Source: Membranipora membranacea
Taxonomy: Eukaryota; Bryozoa; Gymnolaemata; Cheilostomatida; Membraniporidae
Assembly (NCBI GenBank): GCA_914767715.1
Contig: OU612068.1
Coordinates: 33,544,001 to 33,608,000, forward strand
Direction: 5' to 3'
DNA: 64,000 nt
Made by a program: the position numbers and the translations under genes. Under the pieces are notes generated by a model, which did not search any database, was not told the DNA's origin, and was given only the letters and a program-made list of their open reading frames with translations. Shown here one piece after another: positions 36,001 through 48,800 of the stretch (position 1 is its first letter; every line of letters begins with the position of its first letter).

Positions 36001-39000
36001 GATCTTTACTTGGGAGCTATAGTGTCAACATGCACTGATCTGTCTGAGAGCAATAGCTTGTCTCCTTGAACAAGGGCTTAGCCCCCTGAAAAAGAGCACT
36101 GCATGAGAACCGTTAGTTTTATTTGATATGAGAAAAAGAGCTACAAGTACCATTGTCTCTCACAGGTATCCATACCATTGTCTCTCACAGGTATCCATAC
36201 CATTGTCTCTCACAGGTATCCAGGCTGTTGAATGAAGTTTATCACTCCTACAACAAACATCAGTATCCCTGTGTCTTCCTCAATATCAAAACAAACAAAG
36301 GTTTGTATGTAAATCAGATTGCTTTCAATATTTCATCCCTACTCGATGGTAGCCTTCAGTCATATCATTTAAATCTATGAATAAAGATTAATAGAATACG
36401 CTAGAGGTCAAGTTGCTGAAGAATTCCATGCAGTCAGCTTCAAAGATCATTCAAACGTAAGAGAGGTTTAGATGAGCACTTGTTGAATCGGGATATCTTT
36501 TATAGGCTCGGTGGATGTTAATGTGACTCCTGACAAACGTAAGATATTCCTCGACTATGAACCGTACCTGCTGGCTACTATGAAGGTTTGTGATAACAGA
36601 ATAATTAATTTACCTGGGCAACATTTCCATGCACTGACATCTTTTCTTTTATATGAAATTTGCAAGTATGTGTTTTGCTACACATTCATCATGTTGGCTC
36701 TTTTATTGGACTATCTCTCTGTTTTAGACATCATTGGTGACATTATGGGAGCCTGAATGTTCAACTTTCATATCACATAATATCAATACATCGTTTGCTG
36801 CACAGGCAGCTGTCACCGCTTCACAGGAAGTAAGGGTTTTGTTGATCATTCACTAACCTCAGTATAAGGAGGTCCGGTTTTGATAATTTGACAATGTTGC
36901 TGTAAAAATCATAATAATTCAGTATAGTCAAATCCTGGTGGTAATGAAAAACCTCAAGGTTTATTGATTACTAGGACTGGGTATTGAAAGTTCTCATTTT
37001 GTAGGAAGAGAAAAGTCGAACATCACTAAAAAGGACTCTTTCTGACATCTACAAAAGAGTCAAAGATGATCAAGCATCCAAGAAGCGTAAGATATTTCAT
37101 GCCTGTAAAATCCATCTATGTTACATGTTATGCTGTCATTGTCTATTTAGCTCTAAATTAAATTCTCCTTAGGATAAGGAGTTTGGTAGTAACCATACTT
37201 CAGTTAAAAGGTCCTGATCACTGATATATATTCATATCAATGGTCCTGATACTGTCAATCCATGAAAAGTATGTAAGCTCTGTAGAACTCAGACAACCAC
37301 TGATATTTAGGTGACGGTTGGAGGATGGTGTTTTGTCATAATATATATAAATTTACCTTGCCTTATAGTCAAAATGTTTCAATCCGCCGAGGTGGTCATG
37401 CTTCTTGTGTGTTTAACAAGACTTTTCTCACTTTCAGGTGCCAGTCTGGATGGTTTTGTGTATAATTTACCGAGAGATGACAGCCTCAGTGTATCACCCT
37501 CAGTATCACAGTCTGATCAATCAGAATCCTCTCAGCAGTCTACCTCACAGTCTGCTAATACAGAATCTCACTCTAATAAATTAGATACTGATCATATGGA
37601 GAGTTGTGATCCGGGATCGCTGGATCAGGGCTGTACAGACGAAGAGTTGGGTGACAACTCGATAAATAATAAGGCTGAGTGTCCTTCACCTACGATTGAT
37701 CAAACACTCCTATCAAAATCACAGAACAAACTTCAAAGCTCTACAGATAGCACTGGTACAGCTTCTTCAAACAGACGAGCAGAGGAATTAGCAAACAAAT
37801 GTAATATTGCCAATGAATTGACTACATACTCTAAAGATTTGGCTCAAAGCAATCCGACTATTCCGGCACATAATTCAAAATCTGGGTTTGTTGTGGAGTT
37901 TAGTGAACCACTCGTCATACCATGTGAGAAGAGTGAGAGCAACACAGAATCAAGCTCACAATCCAGTGTTATAGATGAGACAGACTCCAGTGCTATTTTA
38001 TGTGAGGATGGAGAAGTGTCTTCTCACAAGAGTGAAACTTTAGCAAGATCCTCAGTCATCTCACAGCATCCATGTGTAATCCTGGTAAGACAATATACGT
38101 TATGTTATCACCCAAGTAAATACAACAAGAAAACCTATAGTAATTTCATTCATGCCATTCAATCTGTAATCCTAGAATATCAGAAGAAGACTAGAAATTT
38201 TAGATGTAGGATAGGCATTACCCATGATAGGAGACATCCTGATAGGAGACATCCTGATAGGAGACATCCTGGTTCTAAACAGATATTCTTAGGAGGTTAT
38301 TATTATATGACATCAGATCACTTATAATTATTTTCAGGATGAAAAGCCCTCCCATAAATCTACCAAGGAAGTCTTCGTCAATTTCTCATTGTCAGCTTTG
38401 AAACAGAGATATACTCAGCATTGTGAGAGTACTGACACATCGATTCAATGCCCTAAGTTCAGAGCCAAGATCGCACCAGATCAAAACAGTTCTGCTGAGA
38501 GCGAACTCAAGCAATCCATATGGTAAGATCCATATCTTTTCCTTTGATAGTAAACCCTGATCTGTATTTGTGGAGCAATATAATCCTTGTCCAACTGATG
38601 ATAATAAGAGCTGTAGAGGCTGTATATTACACCAAGGTAGTTACAGTTATTGATGATCTTTGAGAAATACTACGAAAACTAAAATGAGTGCTGAAATTGA
38701 GAATATCAGGAATATTGAACAGCAAACCTCACCAGATTTTGGGATTTATTATAGGCTGTTGCTAGAGGGGATTAATATTCAGCATTATGTGGTATGGCAT
38801 GGCATAGAATATTTTGGAATTTTTGATGCAAACGCAATACTATTCAGCTGCAGTACTATGGTTGGATAATCTAAACTAACATAAATATACAGTAACAGAC
38901 CTTTGTAGTTGGTATACTATTATTATTTTTGTAGCAAATCTGACTTTAGTCTTATGGAGATACTGGGCCAATTTAATCATGGATTCATCATTGCCAGACT

Positions 39001-42000
39001 GAACAGTGACCTGTTTATCATAGACCAGCATGCATCTGATGAGAAATACAACTTTGAGATGTTACAGAGACACACAATAATGAAGCGTCAGGCTCTACTA
39101 GTGTATGTCCTTCATTCATCTTTACATTACTTATCTGAATGCGTCCATGAACTATTTTGAGCGAGTTCAAGATGACTTTCATCTCCTTACATGCACATAT
39201 AGATTACCGTCTCTATGATAGTAACATTGAGATTTGGCTGCTCTTGAACAATTATTGGAATCTCATTAGTTGAACAGAAATCTCTCAGTTTTCATTTCCA
39301 TATTATCTTGTACTGCATTGTTATTGTTCATACTGTCGCTAAGAAAGTATATTCTTAGAGCGATACCAACATGCTGCTGTGTCTTCTTGTAGGCCAAAAC
39401 CACTCGGCCTATCATCAGACAATGAGCTGCTATTGATGGATAACATTGAAGCTTTTCATAGGAATGGTTTTGAGTTTACTATAAATGAGGAGGCGGAGCC
39501 AACAATGAGAGTGTCACTGAAAACCCAACCTGTCAGCAAGAACTGGACATTCGGCAGAGATGGTGAGCTGATGGCTCTTGTACCATTTAGTTATTAATGA
39601 TGTTTTATGGGGGCTATGTGCTTATGCAACACATTGAAAATGATCGTTCTAGCTCGTCATAAATTTAGCAACTTGGGAGTTGTATTTTCTAACACAATGT
39701 AGACACAACTTCACCATTGGTGAGGAAAAGTAAGGGAGTTTGTCCCTGAATCCCGGTGAAGCCTAAGAACAACCATAGGATCAAGCATTGATATAATTTC
39801 ATAATCTTGTTATATTGCAGATATTGATGAGATATTGTACATGCTTCGTGAGAGGCCGGTAAGTTCAAATATTATTGCTTTGTTGCCCTTTTGTAGACCA
39901 TGACTTAAGGTAATGTCAAAGACCGATCCGTATATCAACATATCATATACCATTGGAAAGCTGTCGAGCTATTGAAAATGAATATCTGAACAAAAACTTG
40001 ATTCGATGACGTTGTGTCATTTTAGGGAGGAAACGAGGCAGAAAACGCTGTTTGTGTCAATGCAAATGGAGGAGTCAAATTTCAAAACAGGTGGAATGTA
40101 TACTTAGAGATTGGTTTCATCGTAAAATTTGATTTTCCTTGGTATATGACTACTCCAAATTGACTTTTTACGTCATGCCATACAATGCATTTTTTTTGTG
40201 AAGCTGTGAAAATATGTGAAATTTCAATCATTAATTCAGAACAGATCATAGGCTCGAAAGAAAATTAACTATGATTTTCTCTCGGAGTACTCTTCAAATG
40301 TCATACACATTGACTTTCAACGAATTAGCTTGCATATTGCAATGGCAGTAGACTCTCTAATACAGCTAATATTTTACGCACCTTTGCATAACATGAAACA
40401 TGCTGTCCAAATGACCATTATTGTGGCCAAACAAAGTTTTTTTGAAAGTTCTCATATACGAAGCCGCTTTCATTAACCATGGTGCACACAGGAAATGCCA
40501 ACAGAATTTTCCATTGCATGTTAATTTTTCTTGAATTTAACGCAAATGAATGCCAAAAAACAGCTACTTTTTGGGACTTATGAGGTGTTTTTGGGCATTC
40601 TTTTGCGTTAAATTCAAGAAAAATGAAGATGTAGTGAAGATTTCTGTTGGCATTTCCTGTGTGCACCATGGTTAATAAAAGCGGCTTCGTATTTGAAAAC
40701 TTCAAAAAAAAACTTTATTTGGCCACAATAATGTACATTTGGACAGCATGTTTGACGTTATGCAAAAGTGGCGAAAATATTATATTCGAGAGTCTACTGT
40801 CATTGCAATATGCAAGCTAATTTTTTGAAAGTCAATGTGTATGACATTTAAAAAAGTACTTTAAGAGAAAATCATAATTAATTTTGTTTCGAGCTTATGA
40901 TCTGTTCTGAATTAATGATTGAAATTTCACATATTTTCACGGCTTCAAAAAAAAATGCATTGTATGGCGTGACGTAAAAAGTCAATTTAGACTAGTCATA
41001 TATCAACAAAAATCAAATTTTACGATGAACGCAATCTCTAAGTATACATTCCACTTGTTTTGAAATTTCTTGCAATTAATTTGTCTCCTCCATCTGCATT
41101 GACAAAAACAGCGTTTTCTGCCTCATTTCCCCCCTAAAATGACACAACGTCATTGAACCAAGTTTTTGTTCAGGTATTCATTTTCAGTAGCTCCGCAGCT
41201 TTCCAATGGTATGTGATATGTTGATATTCAGATCGGTCTTTGACATTAATTAGAGTGATCAATGCTTGAACATATATGTAATTTGATGCCCCATTCATAT
41301 TTAATGACAATAATTCTTTAAATTAAAACACATGGCTGCAAGTTTAGCTATCCTCTGGTTGTGCACATGTGTCACGGAAAAGAATGATCCTTTTTTTTCC
41401 TAGGGTCAGAAGTTCCGGCCCAGCCGAGTACGTGCGATGTTTGCTTCTAGAGCTTGTCGGAAATCTGTCATGATTGGCAAACCACTTGCTGAGAGTGATA
41501 TGAAAAAACTTGTTCAACACATGGCTGAAATAGACCAACCATGGGTGAGTTTTCGGTCTGAAGGACATTGGCTAGTGCCAGAACAATATAAATACCTGTT
41601 AGATGCAGGTAGCTCAACTCAGCAACTAGACCTTTGAAGCCAACATAATATCTTTATCGCTAATAAAAAATTCTCTGTTTTCCAAGGCATGAAAGCTGAG
41701 AATTAGTTTCACCAGAAGTTTTTGTAGGCCCATGTTATATACCCATTAATTAGGGGAGGCACCGTCTTGGTTGTTCTGGAGAGGAGGTCAACGTGAGCTT
41801 CGTTCTAATCATGAAACACCCACATAATCTATCTATAAGTGATAGTAATGGGGCAAATCGATGCTGGACGCCAGTTGGATACTGTTTTACAGCCAATTTT
41901 GTACCTAGACTCCTGCAGGGAGGTTCGACTGGGTTCCAGATTTTGTTATATTATCAAAGTGGCCTGAGGTGATATAGTAATTATTCCTTCAGTAGTGACT

Positions 42001-42152
42001 CGATACTTTGGCCTTACCCTATCACTCAGTCTCTGGGAAAAATATGTGATATTCGACAAATCTAATGATGGCTCCTTGTTTTATTTTAGAATTGTCCCCA
42101 TGGCCGTCCGACTATGAGGCACCTAGTCAACCTGGACCTACTTACTCTGTAA
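33027..42152 (+). CDS. PMS2: Mismatch repair endonuclease PMS2
   Basis: Seventeen exons: 33027-33153, 33511-33597, 33830-34038, 34190-34362, 34686-34764, 34905-35099, 36216-36300, 36506-36585, 36728-36829, 37005-37086, 37438-38084, 38338-38522, 38935-39102, 39393-39562, 39821-39858, 41404-41544, 42090-42152; total 877 codons (human 862 aa). The N-terminal GHKL ATPase is complete: [43 protein letters not shown], and [20 protein letters not shown]. Then [13 protein letters not shown] closes the N-terminal domain, and exon 11 is a Ser-rich linker. The C-terminal dimerisation and nuclease domain carries [12 protein letters not shown], the metal motif [24 protein letters not shown] and CPHGRPT, all needed in MutL-alpha for nicking. 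PMS2 pairs with MLH1 in nuclear mismatch repair. Exon phases are consistent, so the gene looks functional. Introns host a LINE fragment and a 1.3-kb palindrome. Confidence 0.98.
35183..35975 (-). mobile_element. 5'-truncated LINE (Jockey/CR1/L2-like) in PMS2 intron
   Basis: A minus-strand frame at 35256-35930 encodes the C-terminal part of a LINE reverse transcriptase: [17 protein letters not shown], then QKKALRVIF, then [17 protein letters not shown] and GRRSIFYSG, the usual order after the palm. It is followed by a GC-rich stretch (about 35330-35480) and an AT-rich 3' end with AATAAA-type hexamers, closing in a GATT repeat (CAATCAATCAATCAAT on the plus strand at 35186-35201). The catalytic palm is absent, so this is a dead 5'-truncated copy. 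It is a different lineage from the element in ACIN1. The left (5') boundary is approximate. Confidence 0.8.
36150..36226. repeat. Triplicated splice-acceptor repeat at PMS2 exon 7
   Basis: The segment CATTGTCTCTCACAGGTATC, in a roughly 25-bp unit, occurs three times in a row directly upstream of exon 7. Each copy has its own CTCTCACAG/GTATCCA acceptor; only the third leads into the PMS2 frame ([10 protein letters not shown]). Confidence 0.9.
38223..38272. repeat. 15-bp tandem repeat in PMS2 intron
   Basis: Three copies of GATAGGAGACATCCT follow one another shortly after the 647-nt exon 11 of PMS2. They are intronic. Confidence 0.9.
39911..41248. mobile_element. 1.34-kb near-perfect palindrome in PMS2 intron
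   Basis: The left end TAATGTCAAAGACCGATC (39911-39928) is the exact reverse complement of the right end GATCGGTCTTTGACATTA (41231-41248). Pairing continues inward through both arms, for example AACCATGGTGCACACAGGAA (left, near 40475) against TTCCTGTGTGCACCATGGTT (right, near 40655), down to a central loop of roughly 40 bp near 40575. The arms are about 640 bp with scattered mismatches and small gaps. No transposase frame is present; the open frames inside are hairpin shadows. TA flanks both ends, so a TA target duplication is possible. It fits a long-arm foldback or MITE-type DNA element inserted between PMS2 exons 15 and 16. Confidence 0.9.
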
Positions 42153-45100
42153 CATGATTGTTGCCCTGGCAGTTTCTATCGTGTTTCCAAAGTGAGGTGA
42201 TGTGATGAGATACGTTACAGGTTTTACCTATTCTATCTGCTGTTTCAAATTACTGTAATACTGACTTTTTTATAGGGGGCATGTGAAGATGTGTAGGAGT
42301 TATTGCAGGTTGACCATTTTGCCCTCTGTCTTCTGAATTTTTTTTTTTTTCTATAACTGTGTACATATATTTTTGCATCCGCTTACTACTTCATTCTTTC
42401 ATTTGGTACAGTACAAAGATACAGTTGTGGGATGGGCTGTGGACATTGTACTGTTCTCATGGACCGTTTGGCCTTGTGTTTGGGACACACTGACTTTATA
42501 ATATTGCTTGAGGATGAGTTTATGGTGTACTGCAAATTATGATTTAGATTCTTGCGTGCGCTCTTTTATGAATTAGTTGGCCTTGCCGTTGTGCCACCAT
42601 GCTGATATCATTGGGCATAATTCAGCGAAGGTCATCCCATGAAAAGCTAGACTTATTTACTGTGTACTTTACATAAGGAGCAACCTACTATCATTGTGTA
42701 AATATTCTATGTGAGATACTGCTCATCAATTGTCCTGTATTGTGCAGTAAACGCAACAACAATGAGTAGTTGCCTGCTCCATATAAAGGGGTACGATTCA
42801 CGGCAAGATATTTTGGCTTGTTATCAAAGAAAACTGCCGGTAGCCTGTACTTCGGTTTAGATACCGGAAAGTTTGCAAAAACAGTATTATATTAAATGGC
42901 GGAAAGTGGTGTCAATCTATCAGGCTTTTGTTTTAGTTGACTTTATACCACTGGGTTTCTAACCGGCAATCCAGGGTATTCTGTTTGCCTGTGTAAAGCC
43001 TCTAAAAATCAATTCTCAATTTTATTGATTTAGTAGAAAAACACGAAGCTGATGTCTGTTATTTTGAATAAAAGGACTACAGGCTGTGATGTATTCTAGT
43101 TTCTAATTTAGAATCGCTGCCTAATCAATTTATAATACGCTGTGTGTCAGCAGTGTGGCAGTGTGGGAAATTGAAAGCTAATCTTACAGTAAGTTGTGTT
43201 TGATGATGGTATTGGAGAAAATAATACTAGCTAATATGGTCAGAAAATGAGAAAAATCAATACACGCAGGCAGCTTTTAGCATTATAATAGTCTGCTGTT
43301 CAATTAAAAGTGGAAGCTTTAGCCACATAAATACAAGCCATACGAGGACTTATCCTTTTTCCAAAAAAATATCTGTTTTGGAGCAGGTACACAGGAATAT
43401 ATGTGACCTGCAACTGCAGGAGTATAAAATCATATTCCAAGCTTGTAGTGTACATGACAGAAGTGATATCTCACACAAGGCTACAAGTTACTAACTTTTC
43501 ATTGGTGCTTGACTCTGACAGTATGAACGACGACTTGTGTTTTTAAACGCTCAATTCTCTCCAACCAAAATAATCTGTGTCAATAATAGCGGGGCAAATG
43601 TTGTATACTAATGCTATCAACACTGCTATGAACAATTAGAGACAATCACCTAAAAACCTAATTGCACCTACTAAATACATTATCAAATCCATATAACAAA
43701 TTTCACTTTCTATCAGTTATAACACCAGGCTTCTCTAGGTTCAATGGTTCATCTTATTTTGCCCACCATTATCCATATGATTTTCTGCCACTGCCAAAAT
43801 GCATTTCATCTGATAAGATGAGCTGCGTTGTAATGAATCATGCGGCAGGAAATGCCAACAGATCCACACGAAAAATGTATTTCGGTTATCTACTCAGGCC
43901 GATCTACCTTATCTTTAGATATTTTGTGATATTTAATTATAAGAATGTGCCGCTAAATCTGCCGATACAGTAATATCTGAGTTTTTATCTATGCCATCAC
44001 TTAGTATAGTATTACTCTGTGATGCTATCTTACACTGCAATGATGTCATGATATGTGGAGAAATGTTGAAGCGTAGAGATGCGTATTATTCTATTATATG
44101 GTTGAATGCGATCTCAATTAGTTCTATGTTGTGAAAATTTTGCTTTAACATTGCCTGTGATTGGCTGTTCATGGATAATGGGATAGATAGATCTGATAGA
44201 ACTGATTAGAACTGATTGTTGGAGGTGAACGTATTATAACACTAAATGTCTACCAATACAGTGTTTATTATGGAAGCAGCATAGCACTGACAAGCATAGC
44301 AGCTCAATAGCATTGTCAAGTCTGGCATATTTCTAAATTTTAGTTTACACCTCTCGGGTAGTAATCAGCGTTAACTAGCGTGACATTTACAAAATAAATA
44401 GTCTTGATTTACATTCGATGCTGTTTTTAGACTGGGATAGCTTAAATTAAACTGCTTTGTGGAATAATTCATGATGAGAATATAGAACCATACGATAGGA
44501 TATTACAACATTCTCATTTGTTGACATAACTGTCTTGAGAAAACTAAAGGTCTCCCGTGTGGATGTTTGTTTTGGTGAACAAGTCCCAAACCCATGCTAT
44601 ACCACACAGGGAGGAATACTGGCTGTATTATTTTAGTCAGCCAAAAGCACAGGAAATATGACAAGGTATGTGGAATTTACACTCATCGCTTTATCTGATC
44701 ACAGTTAATTTTTGCAGACACACCATGTGAGTAATGAACTAAACCTTGATGTAAGTAAGTAAGTAAGGCTTCGTTTGAATTTATCTTATGGGTTGGTAAT
44801 TAGAGGTAAAAAAAGCTGCATTGGTTTTGCTTTGTCCTTATAAGACTTAATAAATTAGATCATCATAGATATGGTCAGTGCTGGAGGTTGGTATACACAC
44901 AGTTTTGAAAACTTCTGTGTTGTTAGTTAACTGTTTATGGCTCTCTGTAAGTAAACGCACTGCTTTGGGTGCTTTCAAAGAGTATCAGGATGGAGATTAG
45001 ATTTTTAATCGTTTGAGATCTAGACGCAATGATAAATTTTTCCCAATTTTTGTGGCTACAATAATTATCTCAACAGATATTTACCGATTCACCCTCTGTT

Positions 45101-45840
45101 GTGGCTTCCAGATTGAAAGTACATTATCCTAATTGATTTTATTGCTTTTCGTACAGCACTGATTGTGTTTAGCTTAGACTGATAGTCACCATCTGGGATG
45201 GTCTCTGAGAGTGGCAAAGTAAAATCAAAGCTAAACTCTGTGGTTCGTTGATTGAGTTCATTTGGAATACATTAAGATAATGATTGTCATACCACAAATC
45301 AAAGGTTTGCTTAGCAATAGCTCTGTTGTCTCTCATCAAGCCCAACAATCTCATCTTCTGTGGTTGGGATGAAGACATGCATGCCAAGGCCGTTATAAGT
45401 GTAACCAAAGTCTCCGGCGAGTCTCATCCTGGATAATGTTGTGATGAATTTAACATCCTGCCAACAGGAAGAATCAAGCAGTCTTTTGATCCTCTGCAGA
45501 TGATGAGCATATACTTGTTGACTTTTATTTGTGGTAGCCAAATTTAAATTTGCACAAAGATGTGATTTTTATGACATACTTCATGACAGTTTAACCAGGA
45601 TATCATGTTGTTCATTACAACCCTGGGTGATAATTTAATTTTCCTCTGGAAATGGCATAACCACCGAGAATGTATTATTTGTTATTAGACCAAAACAGAA
45701 AAATTGAATATCTGAAAATAGTTTCATGTGGCCAGTGTGCTGGTTGACCAAAACATACATGGTTCAAAGGTCAGGTGAGGTTAGCGTGGTTAGTCCTGTC
45801 CATTCAATAACTCTATTCTATTTTACTCAGGATAACTCTG
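42153..45840. other. Intergenic region PMS2 to ankyrin gene
   Basis: No firm gene. A T-run lies at about 42341-42350 and an AATAAA at 43068-43073 that could end PMS2. The open frame at 43662-43973 shows no domain. Two overlapping minus-strand frames at 45169-45541 might be one frameshifted remnant. The ankyrin gene's first coding exon begins 10 bp after an acceptor, so its promoter and 5' untranslated exon are expected somewhere in this interval. Confidence 0.5.
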
Positions 45841-48800
45841 ATGGAGGGTGCTGAAAATGTAGATGTATTTGGTCTGGTTAAGTCTGGTAATAGTAAAGCT
45901 CTGGCTGTAATACTGCAGGGTAAAGCACCACCTTTAGAGGAGTTTAACGCTACCGACAAAAATGGCAGGGTAAGTTTATCATCAAACTTACTTGCAAGGT
46001 TATAATGCACGACTTCAATCGGCTGTGAAGATCCGCAACCGTATAGAGTCCACAGTCATCACACAACTAAGTGCAACACAATTTAGGTTTCTTAGGAGAC
46101 CTACTCAGGTGTTAATGTCTTAACATATCCATATTTAAACAGGTACAGCTCATACCTTTCCATGTGTATCTGCTGTATAGGGAATCTTGTTGCATCATTT
46201 ATAAGATCCTACACAAGGGCACACATGTATTTTTAATGTACATCCGACGTTGAGAAGGCTTCAACTGATTCCAAAGTTTAAATTACTATTATCCACTTTC
46301 GCTACCATCAAAATAGCATGGCTCAGAGATCTTTAATGTAGGTGATCGGGAATTAAGTATATAGATGGTGTTTAGTCTGTAAGTTTGGAGATTATTGTCG
46401 CACCAATGGTATAAGATGATAGACACTCTATGGGTGGGCTGGCATTCTATAGGTGGGCTGGGCGTCATCAGACCATTGTGTCTAACAAGGCAGACCGCTG
46501 CAATGTTGATGTCAGATATAAACTGGTCAGCTGGTAACTGTCAAGTGCATCCTAATAGTTAGCTGAGTGTCCGAGTCACGTCCTGTTATTATTATCTCAA
46601 GCAGCAGCATGACTGAATATCAGTGCTCATCTTATTGAGCTATACAGAATATATAAATTATAACACATAGATTGGGTGTTATGTTAGGGCGGGGTTGGGA
46701 CCTGGGTCAGTGTAACAATCTACCATAAAACCCTTACCCTGTTTACTCAAAGAGAGTTTTTTGTGACCAACATTTTTATATAAACCAACATCACAAACAA
46801 CAAAATCACAAAACTTTGTCGCTTCTCTGCTCTGAAAAGTGTGTGTCTGGATGATGAGCCCCAATAATTCTTGGCTGGTTCACATTGTCCCAGATGACAC
46901 GAGGATGCCATCCCAGATGCTTATCTCAGATGGTCCCAGTCACATTATAAAATTCAGCCCAGATAGCCATCCCAGTCAATGTGAACCAGAAAATGACACA
47001 ATCCCAGACTGTCTGGGTCCGTCTGGGATAGCATCGGGAAAATTTGACGCTTACCGTAATCCCTCACCTATAGATCGCCGATTTATAAGTGAAGGCGGCT
47101 GTAAGAGAGAAGCACATAGACGCGACTATCATTTGAAGCATTTTTATATTTAGCTTGGACTAAAACCTAATATAATCAATGAAGCTGAATAGCTCAGTGG
47201 TAAAGTGTGCATCTTGTGATCATGTAATTGTGTGTTCGACACCCAGTGAAGGCAGCTTTTTCCCCAAAACTACTCATTTGTAGTGAGTGAATGTGTGCCA
47301 CAAAATTCAAATTTTTCAACAATCAGCATATCATATCTCTCTCACAGTCTTTCAAAATAAATAAAACATGCCAAGAACCTCTTACACCATTCAGCAGAAA
47401 CTGGAAGTATTGAGAACAGTTGAAAAGAATAACAACCTTGACAAGACTGCAAGGGAATTGAACATTAATAGACACTTGATTCAAAGATGGAGAGCTTCCA
47501 AACATCAACTACTGATATGATTCACTTATAAGACACGGTGTCTTATAGCTGTGGGGTGTCTTATAGCTGTGGGGTGTCTTATAACTGGAGCATTTTTATT
47601 TTTTCTGAGGGGGGTGATTCACTTATAAGTCCGGTGACTTATAGGTGAGGTTTTACGGTACGAACTTTCCCGATGCTATCCCAGACGGACCCAGACAGTC
47701 TGGGATTGTGTCATTTTCTGGTTCACATTGACTGGGATGGCTATCTGGGATGGCTATCTGGGATGAATTTTATAATGTGACTGGGACCATCTGGGATAAG
47801 CATCTGGGATGGCATCCTAGTGTCATCTGGGACAATGTGAACCAAGCCTCTAGGAACCAAAAAAAATGTGCTACAGACTAGGATAATGGCACTAGTTCCC
47901 TATTAGCTTTAGCCTTGGTATGGAATAATATCCCTGGATTAATAATTATGAATGGGTTCATTTCTTGTCCAATGTCTCATTTATATCATTGAGCAACCTA
48001 GACTCACTGACCCCTTTTTATTTCATATCTCCACCCTAGAAGCACAGGAATACATCCTAGATGTTAAGATAATTCTGTTGACGTAACATCGCATTCTATT
48101 CTACAATTGGCCGCAGCAAACCAGATGATCGTACCGCGGCATCAACCTGCTGGGCTTGTGCCAACTAAGTCATTGATTTTTATATAATTGCCCATTTTCA
48201 CTAATGGATAAAGCATTCAAGATATATTTAGATTATTACATAAGACAAACTCTGGTCGGATCCGTCTTGCATGCTCAGGTGAAATTAGATGTGATCACAG
48301 AGTAAGGATATATATCCTTACTCTGTGATGTGATGTTGCGATCCAGGCCATTTGTTGCATTTAAGAAAGTACTTTTATGAAGCTTACCTGTAATGGATGA
48401 TAATAACATTGGCTTATTCTGCAGGTATTTTTATAATATGGATTGAAAGGAGGGCAAACAACAAAATATCAGGGTCAAAGTAACCTTGAGGCAATTTGTG
48501 GTGATCAACAGTGATGGTGAAGACACCCAGCACTTTGGCTTTATTTCAGAGTATTAACCTCTCTTACAAAACATTTCTCTATTGATAGACATGCTTGAGC
48601 TTCGCAGCAGCTAACGGAGATATGTGTATGGTAGATCTACTAATGGCTACAGACATTCCCGATGCTAACATTGCTGATTCAGAAGGAAACACACCCCTCA
48701 TATATGCTGTCTCATTAGGTAAGAAAAGCACCTATTTATGTGCAGCTCTGCGCAAGTATTAGAAGGTAGAGTTTTTATGATTAGTGGTGGCGTATGTGTT

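Larger units (their letters stand above)
47053..47661 (+). mobile_element. Inner pogo-like nonautonomous DNA element
   Basis: Inner inverted termini: TACCGTAATCCCTCACCTAT on the left and ATAGGTGAGGTTTTACGGTA on the right, with TTATAAGT(GAA/CC) further in on both sides. The termini begin and end in TA, the target duplicated by Tc1/mariner/pogo elements. Inside are a tRNA-like segment (47181-47265), a 50-codon DNA-binding ORF (47368-47520) and a short tandem GTGTCTTATAGCTGTGGG repeat (47536-47587). No DDE transposase is present, so the element would depend on a partner. Confidence 0.75.
46870..47846. mobile_element. Palindromic DNA element, outer part of nested insertion
   Basis: The left arm (46876-47041), starting TGGTTCACATTGTCCCAGAT, is mirrored by a right arm (47672-47846) ending ATCTGGGACAATGTGAACCA. 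The arms are about 170 bp and rich in the word CATCCCAG/CTGGGATGG. The right arm has a short local duplication (GGCTATCTGGGAT twice). The arms carry no coding sequence. The centre is occupied by a second element at about 47053-47661. Confidence 0.85.

Noticed and set aside
37311-38327. 338-codon single-exon reading of the Ser-rich PMS2 region
   Set aside because: Only 37438-38084 is exon; the ends read through a clear acceptor (CTTTCAG) and donor (GTAAGA) into intron, including a 15-bp tandem repeat.
40418-40705. 95-codon frame inside the PMS2 intron
   Set aside because: It lies across the centre of the large palindrome, so both strands mirror each other; no domain.
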